Below are positions 1 through 6,051 of a stretch of 8,905 bases of DNA, piece by piece. Source of the DNA: DASUZD01 sp036377055. Its GTDB lineage: Bacteria > Actinomycetota > Thermoleophilia > Gaiellales > Gaiellaceae. The stretch lies in the NCBI GenBank assembly GCA_036377055.1, contig DASUZD010000166.1, positions 1 to 8,905 on the forward strand, written 5' to 3'. Position 1 is the first letter of the stretch. Each line of letters opens with the position of its first letter. The translations under genes were made by a program, and so were the position numbers. The notes under the pieces are model-generated. The model worked only from the letters and a program-made list of their open reading frames with translations. It did not search any database and had not been told where the DNA came from.

Positions 1-1031
1 TCACGAAGACGATCCACAACGCGCTGCAGGGTGACGAGCACGGGCTCGCCGAGTCACACGAGGAGATCTTCCGCCGCTACCAGGAACTGAACGCGCGCGA
101 GCTCGAGGACGACTACGACTTCGTGATCGTCCACGACCCGCAGCCGGCCGGGATGATCGACAGCTTCCCGGGGACGAAGGCGCACTGGATCTGGCGCGGG
201 CACATCGACTTCTCCACGCCGAACCGCGAGGTCTTCGACGTCCTGCTGCCCTCGCTCGGCCGCTACGACGCCACGGTCTTCCACCTGCCCGAGTACGCGC
301 CGCGCGCCGCGGGGCTGCCTCCCGCGTACATCTGGCCTCCTGCGATCGACCCGCTCGCCCCGAAGAACATGGCGCTCTCTGCGGAGGACGCGGCCTACAT
401 CGTCGACCAGTTCGGAATCGACGTGGAGCGGCCGCTGCTGACCCAGGTCTCGCGCTTCGACCCCTGGAAGGACCCGCTGGGCGTGATCGATGCCTACCGC
501 CAGGTGAAGCAGCGCTTCCCCGAGGTGCAGCTCGCGCTCGTCGGCTCGATGGCGCACGACGACCCCGAGGGCTGGGACTTCTACAACCAGACCGTCTCGT
601 ACGCCGCCGGCGACCCCGACATCTACATCCTCTCGAACCTGAACAACGTGGGCTCGGTCGAGGTGAACGCGTTCCAGGTGCACTCCGCGGCCGTGATCCA
701 GAAGTCGATCCGCGAAGGCTTCGGCCTGACGGTGAGCGAGGCGCTCTGGAAGGCGCGGCCGACGGTCGCCGGCCGAGTGGGCGGGATCGTCGACCAGATC
801 CAGCACGGCGAGACGGGCTGGCTCGTCGGCTCGGCGTCCGAGTGCGCCGCCGCGTGCGTCGAGGTGCTGACGGATCCCGCAGGCGCACGGCGCCGGGCGC
901 TCGGCGGGAAGGAGTTCGTGCGCCGGAACTACCTCACGCCCCGGCTCCTGCGCGACTGGCTCGTCCTCTTCAACCGCCTGCTCGGAAACGACACCGAGGG
1001 CGCCGAGATCGCCACCGTCGCAGCCGCCTGA
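1..1031 (+). CDS. treT: TreT-like trehalose glycosyltransferase, GT4 family (5' end outside window)
   Basis: This is the last 342 residues, read in frame from base 3, of a retaining GT-B glycosyltransferase. About 70 N-terminal residues appear to lie upstream, judging from the usual ~410-residue length. It most resembles trehalose glycosyl-transferring synthase (TreT), which makes trehalose from NDP-glucose plus glucose in the cytoplasm; fungal-type trehalose phosphorylases are related. Visible signatures, numbered from base 3, are TKTIHNALQG (1-10), HDPQPAGM (44-51), WIWRGHID (62-69), QVSRFDPWKDP (148-158, with R151 and K156 in the phosphate-binding position) and the GT4 EX7E motif at E238-E246 within REGFGLTVSEALW. 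The G-rich GRVGGIVDQI and GETGWLV segments follow, as expected for nucleotide-sugar binding. The sequence stays in frame to the TGA. The next gene, otsA, starts 23 bases later, so the pair forms a trehalose locus. Family membership is firm; TreT rather than another disaccharide GT4 is likely but not proved. Confidence 0.87.
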   Translation, partial: TKTIHNALQGDEHGLAESHEEIFRRYQELNARELEDDYDFVIVHDPQPAGMIDSFPGTKAHWIWRGHIDFSTPNREVFDVLLPSLGRYDATVFHLPEYAPRAAGLPPAYIWPPAIDPLAPKNMALSAEDAAYIVDQFGIDVERPLLTQVSRFDPWKDPLGVIDAYRQVKQRFPEVQLALVGSMAHDDPEGWDFYNQTVSYAAGDPDIYILSNLNNVGSVEVNAFQVHSAAVIQKSIREGFGLTVSEALWKARPTVAGRVGGIVDQIQHGETGWLVGSASECAAACVEVLTDPAGARRRALGGKEFVRRNYLTPRLLRDWLVLFNRLLGNDTEGAEIATVAAA

Positions 1032-1040
1032 GCGCGGGTC

Positions 1041-1046
1041 TAGGCT
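1041..1046 (+). promoter_or_regulatory. Possible -10 element of a leaderless otsA promoter
   Basis: TAGGCT matches the actinobacterial TAnnnT -10 pattern and ends 8 bases before the ATG at 1055, which would place the transcription start at or next to the start codon. No Shine-Dalgarno sequence precedes the ATG (the intervening bases are gctcggcg). No convincing -35 is seen about 17 bases upstream. A leaderless mRNA is inferred from spacing alone. Confidence 0.45.
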
Positions 1047-1054
1047 GCTCGGCG

Positions 1055-2521
1055 ATGGCCGCGGCCGGGCGCAGACAGCTGATCGTCGTCTCGAACCGCG
1101 GGCCAGCGTCGTTCGTGCGGGACGAGCGCGGCGAGCGCGTCACCCGCCGCGGCTCGGGCGGGCTCGTCAACGCGCTTCGAGGCCTCCTCTCGCACGAGGA
1201 GGTGACGTGGATCGCCAGCGCGATCGGCGACGAGGACCGCGCGGTCGCCGGCGAGGCAGGCGGCGACGCGTTCGACGAACGCGCCGGCGACGGCTCCGCT
1301 TACCGGCTCCGGCTCGTCGCGCACGATCGCGAGGCCTACGACCGCTACTACAACGTCGTCGCGAATCCAACGCTCTGGTTCGTCCAGCACTACCTCTGGG
1401 CGCTCGCGCGAACGCCCGATATCGACGAGCGCGTGATGGAAGCGTGGGAGACGGGCTACGTGGAGGTGAACCGCGCCTTCGCCGCCGCCGTGCTCGCCGA
1501 GCTCGACCGAGCCCCGGGCTCGGTCGTCTTCTTCCACGACTACCACCTCTACCTCGCTCCGCGCATGGTGCGAGACGCGCGCCCGGAGGCGCGGCTCGGT
1601 CACTTCGTCCACATACCGTGGGCGCAGCCCGACTACTGGCGCACGCTCCCGGACTCGATGCGGCGTGCGATCCACGACGGGTTGCTCGCGAACGACGTCG
1701 TCGGCTTCCACGCCCGCCGCTGGCGCTGCAACTTCCTCGCGAGCGCCGAGGAGCTCGTGGGGGCGAGGCCGAGCCCGGAGCTCGACTCGGTCGAGTACGG
1801 GGGCAGGCGAATTCTCGTCACGAGCCACCCGATCTCCGTCGACGTGGCCGGCTTCCTGCGCCTGGCGGGACACGATGCCGTCGCCGCCGCCGAGCGCGAG
1901 CTCGTCGCGACCCGGCCGGAGCGTCTCGTCCTGCGCGTCGACCGGACCGATCCGTCGAAGAACGTCGTTCGCGGCTTTCGTGCGTTCGGGCTCTACCTAG
2001 CGCAGCACCCGGAGGCGCACGGCCGCGTCGGCATGCTGGCCCTGCTCGACCCGTCCAGGCAGGACATCGACGAGTACGTCGAGTACCTCGAGGCGCTGAA
2101 GGCGGCCGCAGCGGCCGTGAACGACCGGTTCGGCCGCGACGGCTGGCTGCCGATCGACCTCCGGATCCGGGACGACTTCGCGGAGACGCTCGCGGCCTAC
2201 AAGCAGTACGACGTGTTGCTCGTGAACGCGGTCTACGACGGCCTCAACCTCGTCGCGAAGGAGGCGTCGCTCCTGAACGAGCGTGACGGCGTGCTCGTGC
2301 TCTCCGAGAACGCGGGTGTGCACGAGGAGCTCGCGGAGTGGGCGCTGACCGTGAACCCGTTCGACCTCGTCGGGCAGGCGGCGGCGCTGCACGAGGCGCT
2401 CGAGCTTCCGGCCGAGGAGCGCCGGGCGCGGATCGACGGCATCCGCCGGCGCGTGGTCGAGTACGACGTCGCTGCGTGGCTGTCCGATCAGCTCGCGGAT
2501 CTGGAGGCGGGAACGGGCTAA
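1055..2521 (+). CDS. otsA: Trehalose-6-phosphate synthase, GT20 family
   Basis: This 488-residue cytoplasmic enzyme should transfer glucose from NDP-glucose to glucose-6-phosphate, giving trehalose-6-phosphate. GT20 landmarks occur in order: LIVVSNRGP (9-17), glycine loop GSGGL (33-37), YYN and W108 (98-108), HDYH with D162 (161-164), HIP with H186, VDRTDPSK with R297 and K302 (295-302), PSR with R335, and YDGLNLVAKE with D395 and E403 (394-403). These match the donor- and phosphate-contacting residues of E. coli OtsA. Some segments differ from the classic enzyme: DPSKN replaces DYSKG and VNAVYDG replaces VTPLRDG, so acceptor preference could differ (glucosylglycerol-phosphate synthase is a relative). 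There is no fused trehalose phosphatase domain. The ATG at 1055 is preferred because the open frame extending back to 842 has arginine-rich, shadow-like composition and would overlap treT by 190 bases, while conserved sequence begins right after 1055. Confidence 0.9.
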   Translation: MAAAGRRQLIVVSNRGPASFVRDERGERVTRRGSGGLVNALRGLLSHEEVTWIASAIGDEDRAVAGEAGGDAFDERAGDGSAYRLRLVAHDREAYDRYYNVVANPTLWFVQHYLWALARTPDIDERVMEAWETGYVEVNRAFAAAVLAELDRAPGSVVFFHDYHLYLAPRMVRDARPEARLGHFVHIPWAQPDYWRTLPDSMRRAIHDGLLANDVVGFHARRWRCNFLASAEELVGARPSPELDSVEYGGRRILVTSHPISVDVAGFLRLAGHDAVAAAERELVATRPERLVLRVDRTDPSKNVVRGFRAFGLYLAQHPEAHGRVGMLALLDPSRQDIDEYVEYLEALKAAAAAVNDRFGRDGWLPIDLRIRDDFAETLAAYKQYDVLLVNAVYDGLNLVAKEASLLNERDGVLVLSENAGVHEELAEWALTVNPFDLVGQAAALHEALELPAEERRARIDGIRRRVVEYDVAAWLSDQLADLEAGTG

Positions 2522-2524
2522 CAT
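2519..2524 (+). promoter_or_regulatory. Possible -10 element of a leaderless aldehyde dehydrogenase promoter
   Basis: TAACAT is a good TAnnnT hexamer that begins on the TAA stop codon of otsA and ends 6 bases before the ATG at 2531. No Shine-Dalgarno sequence is present. The geometry predicts transcription starting at the ATG. No clear -35 is visible. The match with the otsA start gives some independent support. Confidence 0.5.
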
Positions 2525-2530
2525 CGGCCG

Positions 2531-4129
2531 ATGGCCGCGCCGACCGAGCTCGTCGTTGCGGGCGAGCTCCACTCGTACAACCCGGCGACGCTCGAGCGCG
2601 TCGGCTCGGTGCGGGCGACGGAGCCGGACGAGATCGGCTCGCTTGTCGCGGAGGCGCGGCTCGCGCAGGAGCGGTGGGCGCGCGAGAGCCTCGCGGTGCG
2701 GAAGCGGCTGCTCCTCGACGTCGCGCGCGTCCTGCTCGACCGGATGGACGAGATCGCCGCGACGTGCACGGCGGAGACTGGCAAGCCGCTGACGGAGTCG
2801 CTCTTGAGCGAGCTCCTCGTCTCGATCGAGAACGTGCGCTTTCTCGCGTCGAAGGTCGAGCGCGTGCTCGCGCCGGAGCGCCTTCGCTTCCCGCAGCTCT
2901 ACCTCCGGCACAAGCGCGGCTGGCTGGTCTACGAGCCGCACGGCGTGGTCGGCGTCGTCTCGCCCTGGAACTTCCCGCTCGCGATCCCGCTGACCCAGGC
3001 GGCGACTGCGGTGGCGGCCGGAAACGCGGTCGTCGTCAAGCCGGCGGAGCTGACTCCGCTCACTGGGGCGTGGATCGAACGTTTGTTCGCCGAGGCTGGT
3101 GCTCCGCCGGGGCTCGTTCGCGTCGTGCAGGGAGTGGGCGAGACGGTCGGAGATGCGTTGGTCCGTGCCCGCGGGGTTTCGAAGGTTGTGTTCACGGGCT
3201 CGGTCGAGGTAGGACGGGCGGTCGCGGCAGCGTGCGCCGAGCGGCTCTGCCCGGTCACGCTCGAGCTCGGCGGCAAGGATCCGATGGTCGTCCTCGACGA
3301 CGCCGACCTCGAGCGCGCGGTTCGAGGCGCGCTCTGGGGCTCGTTCTTCAACTGCGGTCAGGTCTGCTCGGGCGTCGAGCGGATCTACGTCGACCGGTCG
3401 CGGTACGACGAGTTCGCGTCGCGGCTCGCGGAGGGGGCGCGGCGGCTGCGGCTCGGCGCCGGCGAGGATCCGGAGGCGGAGGTCGGGCCGCTGATCTCGG
3501 CCGAGCAGCGCGAGCGGGTCGAGGATCTCGTCGCGGACGCGCGCGAGCACGGCGCGGAGGCTTTGGCGGGGGCGCGGCGGCCGGAGCTCGAGCTGCCGGG
3601 CTGGTTCTACGAGCCGACGGTGCTCGCGGGCGGCTCCCGGGAGGCGCGGATCGAGCGAGAGGAGATCTTTGGCCCGGTCGTGACGGTGCAGCCCTTCGAC
3701 TCGGAGGACGACGCCGTGCGGCTCGCGAACGACTCGCGGTTCGGGCTCGGCGCGAGCGTCTGGACGCGCGATCCGGAGCGGGCGCGGCGGGTGGCGGCCC
3801 GGCTCGAGGCGGGCTCGGTCTGGACGAACGACTGTGCGTACTCGTATGGGGTCGGCGAGGCTACGTGGGGCGGAGTGAAGGAGTCGGGCCTCGGGCGCAC
3901 GCACTCGAAGCACGGGCTGTACGACTGCTCGCGGGTGAAGTTCGTGGACGCCGACCGCGGCCGGATTCCGGTGCCGTGGTGGTTCCCGTACGACGCGGCG
4001 TCGGCCGACGGCTTCCGCGGCGTGCTCTCAGTCCTCCACGGCGACGGCGTCGGCGAGCGGCTCGGAGCGGCGTGGCGCCACCGCCGCGGCCTCGCGCTGC
4101 TCGCCCGCCGCTACGTTTCCGGGCAGTGA
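2531..4129 (+). CDS. NAD(P)-dependent aldehyde dehydrogenase
   Basis: This 532-residue protein of the aldehyde dehydrogenase superfamily should oxidise an aldehyde to the acid in the cytoplasm. The catalytic set is complete: PWNF with N147, the cofactor-binding K170 in VVKPAE, FTGS (221-224), the general base E245 in LELGGKD, the nucleophile C279 in FFNCGQVCSG, and EEIFGP with E378. A typical enzyme ends near residue 475; this one carries some 55 further residues that begin with a PWWFPYD segment (482-488) and are then arginine-rich near the end (WRHRRGLALLARRY). Similar tails occur in the broad semialdehyde/diapolycopene-dialdehyde dehydrogenase group, so the substrate may be hydrophobic or a semialdehyde, but I cannot name it. 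The gene begins 9 bases after otsA yet seems to have its own leaderless promoter. No link to trehalose metabolism is evident. The stop is followed by a gap of about 140 bases. Confidence 0.93.
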   Translation: MAAPTELVVAGELHSYNPATLERVGSVRATEPDEIGSLVAEARLAQERWARESLAVRKRLLLDVARVLLDRMDEIAATCTAETGKPLTESLLSELLVSIENVRFLASKVERVLAPERLRFPQLYLRHKRGWLVYEPHGVVGVVSPWNFPLAIPLTQAATAVAAGNAVVVKPAELTPLTGAWIERLFAEAGAPPGLVRVVQGVGETVGDALVRARGVSKVVFTGSVEVGRAVAAACAERLCPVTLELGGKDPMVVLDDADLERAVRGALWGSFFNCGQVCSGVERIYVDRSRYDEFASRLAEGARRLRLGAGEDPEAEVGPLISAEQRERVEDLVADAREHGAEALAGARRPELELPGWFYEPTVLAGGSREARIEREEIFGPVVTVQPFDSEDDAVRLANDSRFGLGASVWTRDPERARRVAARLEAGSVWTNDCAYSYGVGEATWGGVKESGLGRTHSKHGLYDCSRVKFVDADRGRIPVPWWFPYDAASADGFRGVLSVLHGDGVGERLGAAWRHRRGLALLARRYVSGQ

Positions 4130-4159
4130 TCGGCACCAGCTCGGCACACCGGCAGCACA

Positions 4160-4167
4160 CACGCGTG
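4160..4167 (+). promoter_or_regulatory. 8-base palindrome CACGCGTG upstream of the moaC operon
   Basis: A perfect palindrome sits in the gap between the aldehyde dehydrogenase and moaC and overlaps where a -35 would fall for the -10-like sequence at 4181. This placement would suit a regulator site, but palindromes this short arise easily in GC-rich DNA. No regulator can be named. Confidence 0.2.
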
Positions 4168-4180
4168 CGCCTTTCGCCGT

Positions 4181-4186
4181 TACGCT
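4181..4186 (+). promoter_or_regulatory. Possible -10 element for the moaC-ccm operon
   Basis: TACGCT fits TAnnnT and lies in the only sizeable gap upstream of the eight-gene operon, so a promoter is expected near here. If used, transcription would start near 4193, giving a leader of about 75 bases that contains the G-rich element and a real Shine-Dalgarno sequence. The -35 region is not recognisable. Confidence 0.35.
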
Positions 4187-4193
4187 CACAGCA

Positions 4194-4236
4194 GGGGGGA
4201 GCCTCGGGGGGGACCCCCGGGGGCACAGGGCGCGGG
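4194..4236 (+). other. G-tract cluster with C5G5 palindrome in the moaC leader
   Basis: Runs of G occur at 4194-4199 (six), 4206-4212 (seven), 4219-4223 (five), 4228-4230 (three) and 4234-4236 (three), separated by 3-6 bases. CCCCC at 4214-4218 lies between two of them. The RNA could form either a G-quadruplex or a 5-bp hairpin of 4206-4210 with 4214-4218 around a GGA loop. No T-run follows, so it is not a classic intrinsic terminator. It ends about 22 bases before the moaC Shine-Dalgarno sequence. A regulatory role is inferred only. Confidence 0.4.
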
Positions 4237-4258
4237 TGTGCGCGCGGCGGGCCGAATC

Positions 4259-4263
4259 GGAGG
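4259..4263 (+). promoter_or_regulatory. moaC: Ribosome binding site that sets the moaC start
   Basis: GGAGG ends 5 bases before the GTG at 4269. It decides between in-frame GTG codons at 4236, 4263 and 4269 in favour of 4269. It contrasts with otsA and the aldehyde dehydrogenase, which have no such site. Confidence 0.65.
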
Positions 4264-4268
4264 TGGCT

Positions 4269-4715
4269 GTGAGCGACCTGTCGCATGTGGACGCGGCCGG
4301 GCGGGTCAAGATGGTCGACGTCGGCGCGAAGCCGGTCAGCCGGCGGCGGGCGATCGCCCGGGCGGAGGTGCGGATGGCTCCGGCCACGGCCGGTCGACTA
4401 CGCGACCTGCCGAAGGGCGACGCGCTCGCGACCGCGCAGCTCGCCGGGATCATGGCCGCCAAGCGGACGAGCGAGCTGATCCCGCTCTGCCACCCGCTCC
4501 CGCTGACCGTGGTGGAGGTGGCCCTCGAGGTGCGCGACGACTCCGTCGAGATCCTCGCGAGCGCGGAGACGACGGCGCAGACCGGCGTCGAGATGGAGGC
4601 GCTCGTCGCGGCGTCCGTCGCGGCCTTGACCGTCTACGACATGGCGAAGGCGATCGACAAGGAGCTTGCGATCGCCGAGGTTCGCCTGCTCGAGAAGACG
4701 AAGGAGCCGGTGTGA
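4269..4715 (+). CDS. moaC: Cyclic pyranopterin monophosphate synthase MoaC
   Basis: MoaC converts the MoaA product (3',8-cyclo-GTP) into cyclic pyranopterin monophosphate, the first stable intermediate of molybdenum cofactor synthesis. The 148-residue product has the family signatures from end to end: LSHVDAAGRVKMVDV (4-18), KRTSELIPLCHPL (65-77) with catalytic K65, TGVEMEAL (105-112), and YDMAKAIDKEL (123-133) with D124 and K127 matching the E. coli D128/K131 pair, then VRLLEKTKEP. The usual DMCKA cysteine is alanine here, and the usual threonine in KxxTxR is serine (S24); neither is a catalytic residue. The GTG at 4269 is chosen because GGAGG lies 5 bases upstream and the conserved sequence begins directly after it. 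The gene opens the long operon, and its TGA overlaps the mogA GTG within GTGA. No moaA, moaD or moaE is in the window. Confidence 0.95.
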   Translation: MSDLSHVDAAGRVKMVDVGAKPVSRRRAIARAEVRMAPATAGRLRDLPKGDALATAQLAGIMAAKRTSELIPLCHPLPLTVVEVALEVRDDSVEILASAETTAQTGVEMEALVAASVAALTVYDMAKAIDKELAIAEVRLLEKTKEPV

Positions 4716-5191
4716 GGGCCGCGGTGCTGACCGTCTCCGACGGGGTGGTCGCGGGCACGCGTGAGGACCGAAGCGGCGATCTGCTCGTGGAGCTGCTAGC
4801 CGCCGACGGCTTCGACGTCGAGCGCCGCGTCGTCGCAGACGACCGCGACGCGATCGCCGACGCGATCGCCGAGCTTGCTGATGGGGCCGGCCTCGTCCTG
4901 ACCACCGGCGGCACGGGGCTCGGCCCGCGGGACGTGACCCCCGAGGCCACGGCCGAAGTGCTCGAGCGGGCCGCTCCCGGCATTGCCGAGGCCCTCCGCG
5001 CCGACTCGATCGCGAAGACGCCCCACGGCCTGCTCTCGCGTGGCATCGCCGGCGTCCGCGGCGCGACGCTCGTCGTCAACCTGCCCGGCTCGCCCGGCGG
5101 CTGCCGCGACGGATTCGCGGTTCTCAAGCCGGCGCTCGGCCACGCGCTCGAGCTGCTCGCGGGTGAGCCGACGCCGCACCGGCAGACATGA
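4712..5191 (+). CDS. mogA: Molybdopterin adenylyltransferase-type MogA/MoaB protein
   Basis: This 159-residue protein belongs to the MogA/MoaB family, which activates molybdopterin with ATP to the adenylylated form before molybdenum insertion. It shows VLTVSDG (5-11), the nucleotide/pterin loop TTGGTGLGPRDVTPEAT (64-80) with D74 and E78, and the LPGSPGG loop (124-130). Length and motif order are standard for a single-domain member; the MoeA domain fusion is absent. The GTG start at 4712 shares GTGA with the end of moaC, implying translational coupling, and the conserved N-terminal strand begins a few codons later. A frame open further upstream is rejected because it reads through moaC in another frame. 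MogA and MoaB paralogues cannot be separated by eye, so the symbol is approximate. Its TGA overlaps the ATG of the following prenyltransferase gene. Confidence 0.92.
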   Translation: MRAAVLTVSDGVVAGTREDRSGDLLVELLAADGFDVERRVVADDRDAIADAIAELADGAGLVLTTGGTGLGPRDVTPEATAEVLERAAPGIAEALRADSIAKTPHGLLSRGIAGVRGATLVVNLPGSPGGCRDGFAVLKPALGHALELLAGEPTPHRQT

Positions 5192-6051
5192 CCGCTTCTG
5201 CGCCCGCGCTTCCGGCGCGCTTCGCACGGCTCGTCAAGATCGAGCACACCGTCTTCGCGCTGCCGTTCGCCTACGTCGGCGCCTTCCTCGCCGTCGGCGA
5301 CGTTCCCTCCGCGCACGACCTGCTCTGGATCACGCTCGCCATGGTCGGCGCGCGCTCCCTCGCGATGGGCCTCAACCGCCTGATCGACGCGCGGATCGAC
5401 GCGCAGAACCCGCGCACGGCGGGCCGTGAGCTGCCGACCGGGCTCCTCTCGCACGCGCAGGTCGCCGTCTTCTGCGTCCTCTCGCTCGCGCTCTTCCTGC
5501 TCGCAGTCTTCCAGCTCGCGCACGTCGTCCGCTGGCTGTGGCCGATCCCGGTCGCCGGCTTCGTCGTCTACCCGTACCTAAAGCGACTCACGTGGCTCTG
5601 CCACGCCTGGCTCGGCGCGGTCGACGGCCTCGCTCCCGTCGGGGGCTGGGTCGCCGTCACCGGGACTATTCCGTGGGAGGCGTGGGCGCTCGGCGGCGCG
5701 GTCGCGCTCTGGGTGGCCGGATTCGACCTGTTCTACTCGCTCTTCGACACGGAGATCGACCGCGCGCAGGGGCTGCACTCGGTCTCGACACGCTTCGGCG
5801 AGCGCGGCGCCTTCGTCGGCGCGCGCGTCGCCCACTCAGCGACGGTCGCGCTCCTCGCGGCGGTCGGGGTCGGCCTCTCGCTCGGGTTCGCGTACTGGCT
5901 CGGGCTCGCCGTGGTCACGGCGCTCTTCGCGTACGAGCACTCGCTCGTCCGCCCCGGCGACCTGCGGCGGCTCGACGCGGCGTTCTTCACGGTGAACGGG
6001 GTCATCAGCGTCGTCTTCTTCGGGTTCGTGCTGCTCGAGGTCGTCACGTGA
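5188..6051 (+). CDS. mqnP: UbiA-family prenyltransferase, MqnP-like (menaquinone pathway)
   Basis: This 287-residue integral membrane protein has about eight hydrophobic segments and should attach a polyprenyl chain to an aromatic or quinone precursor. Both Mg-diphosphate motifs are present: NRLIDARID (63-71; N63, D67, D71) followed by NPRTAGRELPTG, and DLFYSLFDTEID (180-191; D180, D187, D191) followed by RAQGLHSVSTRFG. The GLHS after motif 2 and the late AFFTVNGVIS (265-274) resemble the prenyltransferase of the futalosine menaquinone route (MqnP), often annotated as 4-hydroxybenzoate polyprenyltransferase. The first motif differs from haem O synthase (CtaB), and the protein is unlike MenA. 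The ATG shares ATGA with the mogA stop, and the TGA shares GTGA with the ccmA start. Its neighbours suit a role in building the respiratory chain. MqnP over a general UbiA assignment is moderately supported. Confidence 0.85.
   Translation: MTASAPALPARFARLVKIEHTVFALPFAYVGAFLAVGDVPSAHDLLWITLAMVGARSLAMGLNRLIDARIDAQNPRTAGRELPTGLLSHAQVAVFCVLSLALFLLAVFQLAHVVRWLWPIPVAGFVVYPYLKRLTWLCHAWLGAVDGLAPVGGWVAVTGTIPWEAWALGGAVALWVAGFDLFYSLFDTEIDRAQGLHSVSTRFGERGAFVGARVAHSATVALLAAVGVGLSLGFAYWLGLAVVTALFAYEHSLVRPGDLRRLDAAFFTVNGVISVVFFGFVLLEVVT

Noticed and set aside
842..1054. N-terminal extension of otsA upstream of the ATG at 1055
   Set aside because: The 71 extra residues are arginine-rich shadow sequence of the treT gene, and the GT20 fold starts immediately after 1055.
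1997..3913. A 638-codon open frame on the - strand across otsA and the aldehyde dehydrogenase
   Set aside because: GC-rich coding DNA lacks stop codons in antisense frames. The product is Arg/Asp/Leu-rich with no recognisable domain, while the + strand carries intact catalytic motifs throughout.
4194..4223. Intrinsic terminator after the aldehyde dehydrogenase gene
   Set aside because: The G5/C5 hairpin has no following T-run and lies downstream of the likely moaC promoter, so termination here is not supported.
4236..4268. Upstream GTG starts for moaC at 4236 and 4263
   Set aside because: GGAGG at 4259-4263 is correctly spaced for the GTG at 4269 and overlaps or follows the other candidates. 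The extra residues (VCARRAESEVA) are not part of the MoaC fold.
4130..4268. Moco riboswitch ahead of moaC
   Set aside because: The leader is too short and lacks the multi-helix architecture of that riboswitch; only G-tracts and one small hairpin are visible.
2338..4272. A 644-codon open frame on the + strand overlapping the aldehyde dehydrogenase
   Set aside because: Its product is almost entirely Arg, Gly and Ala, typical of an out-of-frame reading of GC-rich sequence. The true frame encodes a full aldehyde dehydrogenase.
4450..5523. A 357-codon - strand frame across moaC, mogA and the prenyltransferase gene
   Set aside because: Low-complexity Ser/Arg/Pro composition, no motif, and complete overlap with three well-supported genes.
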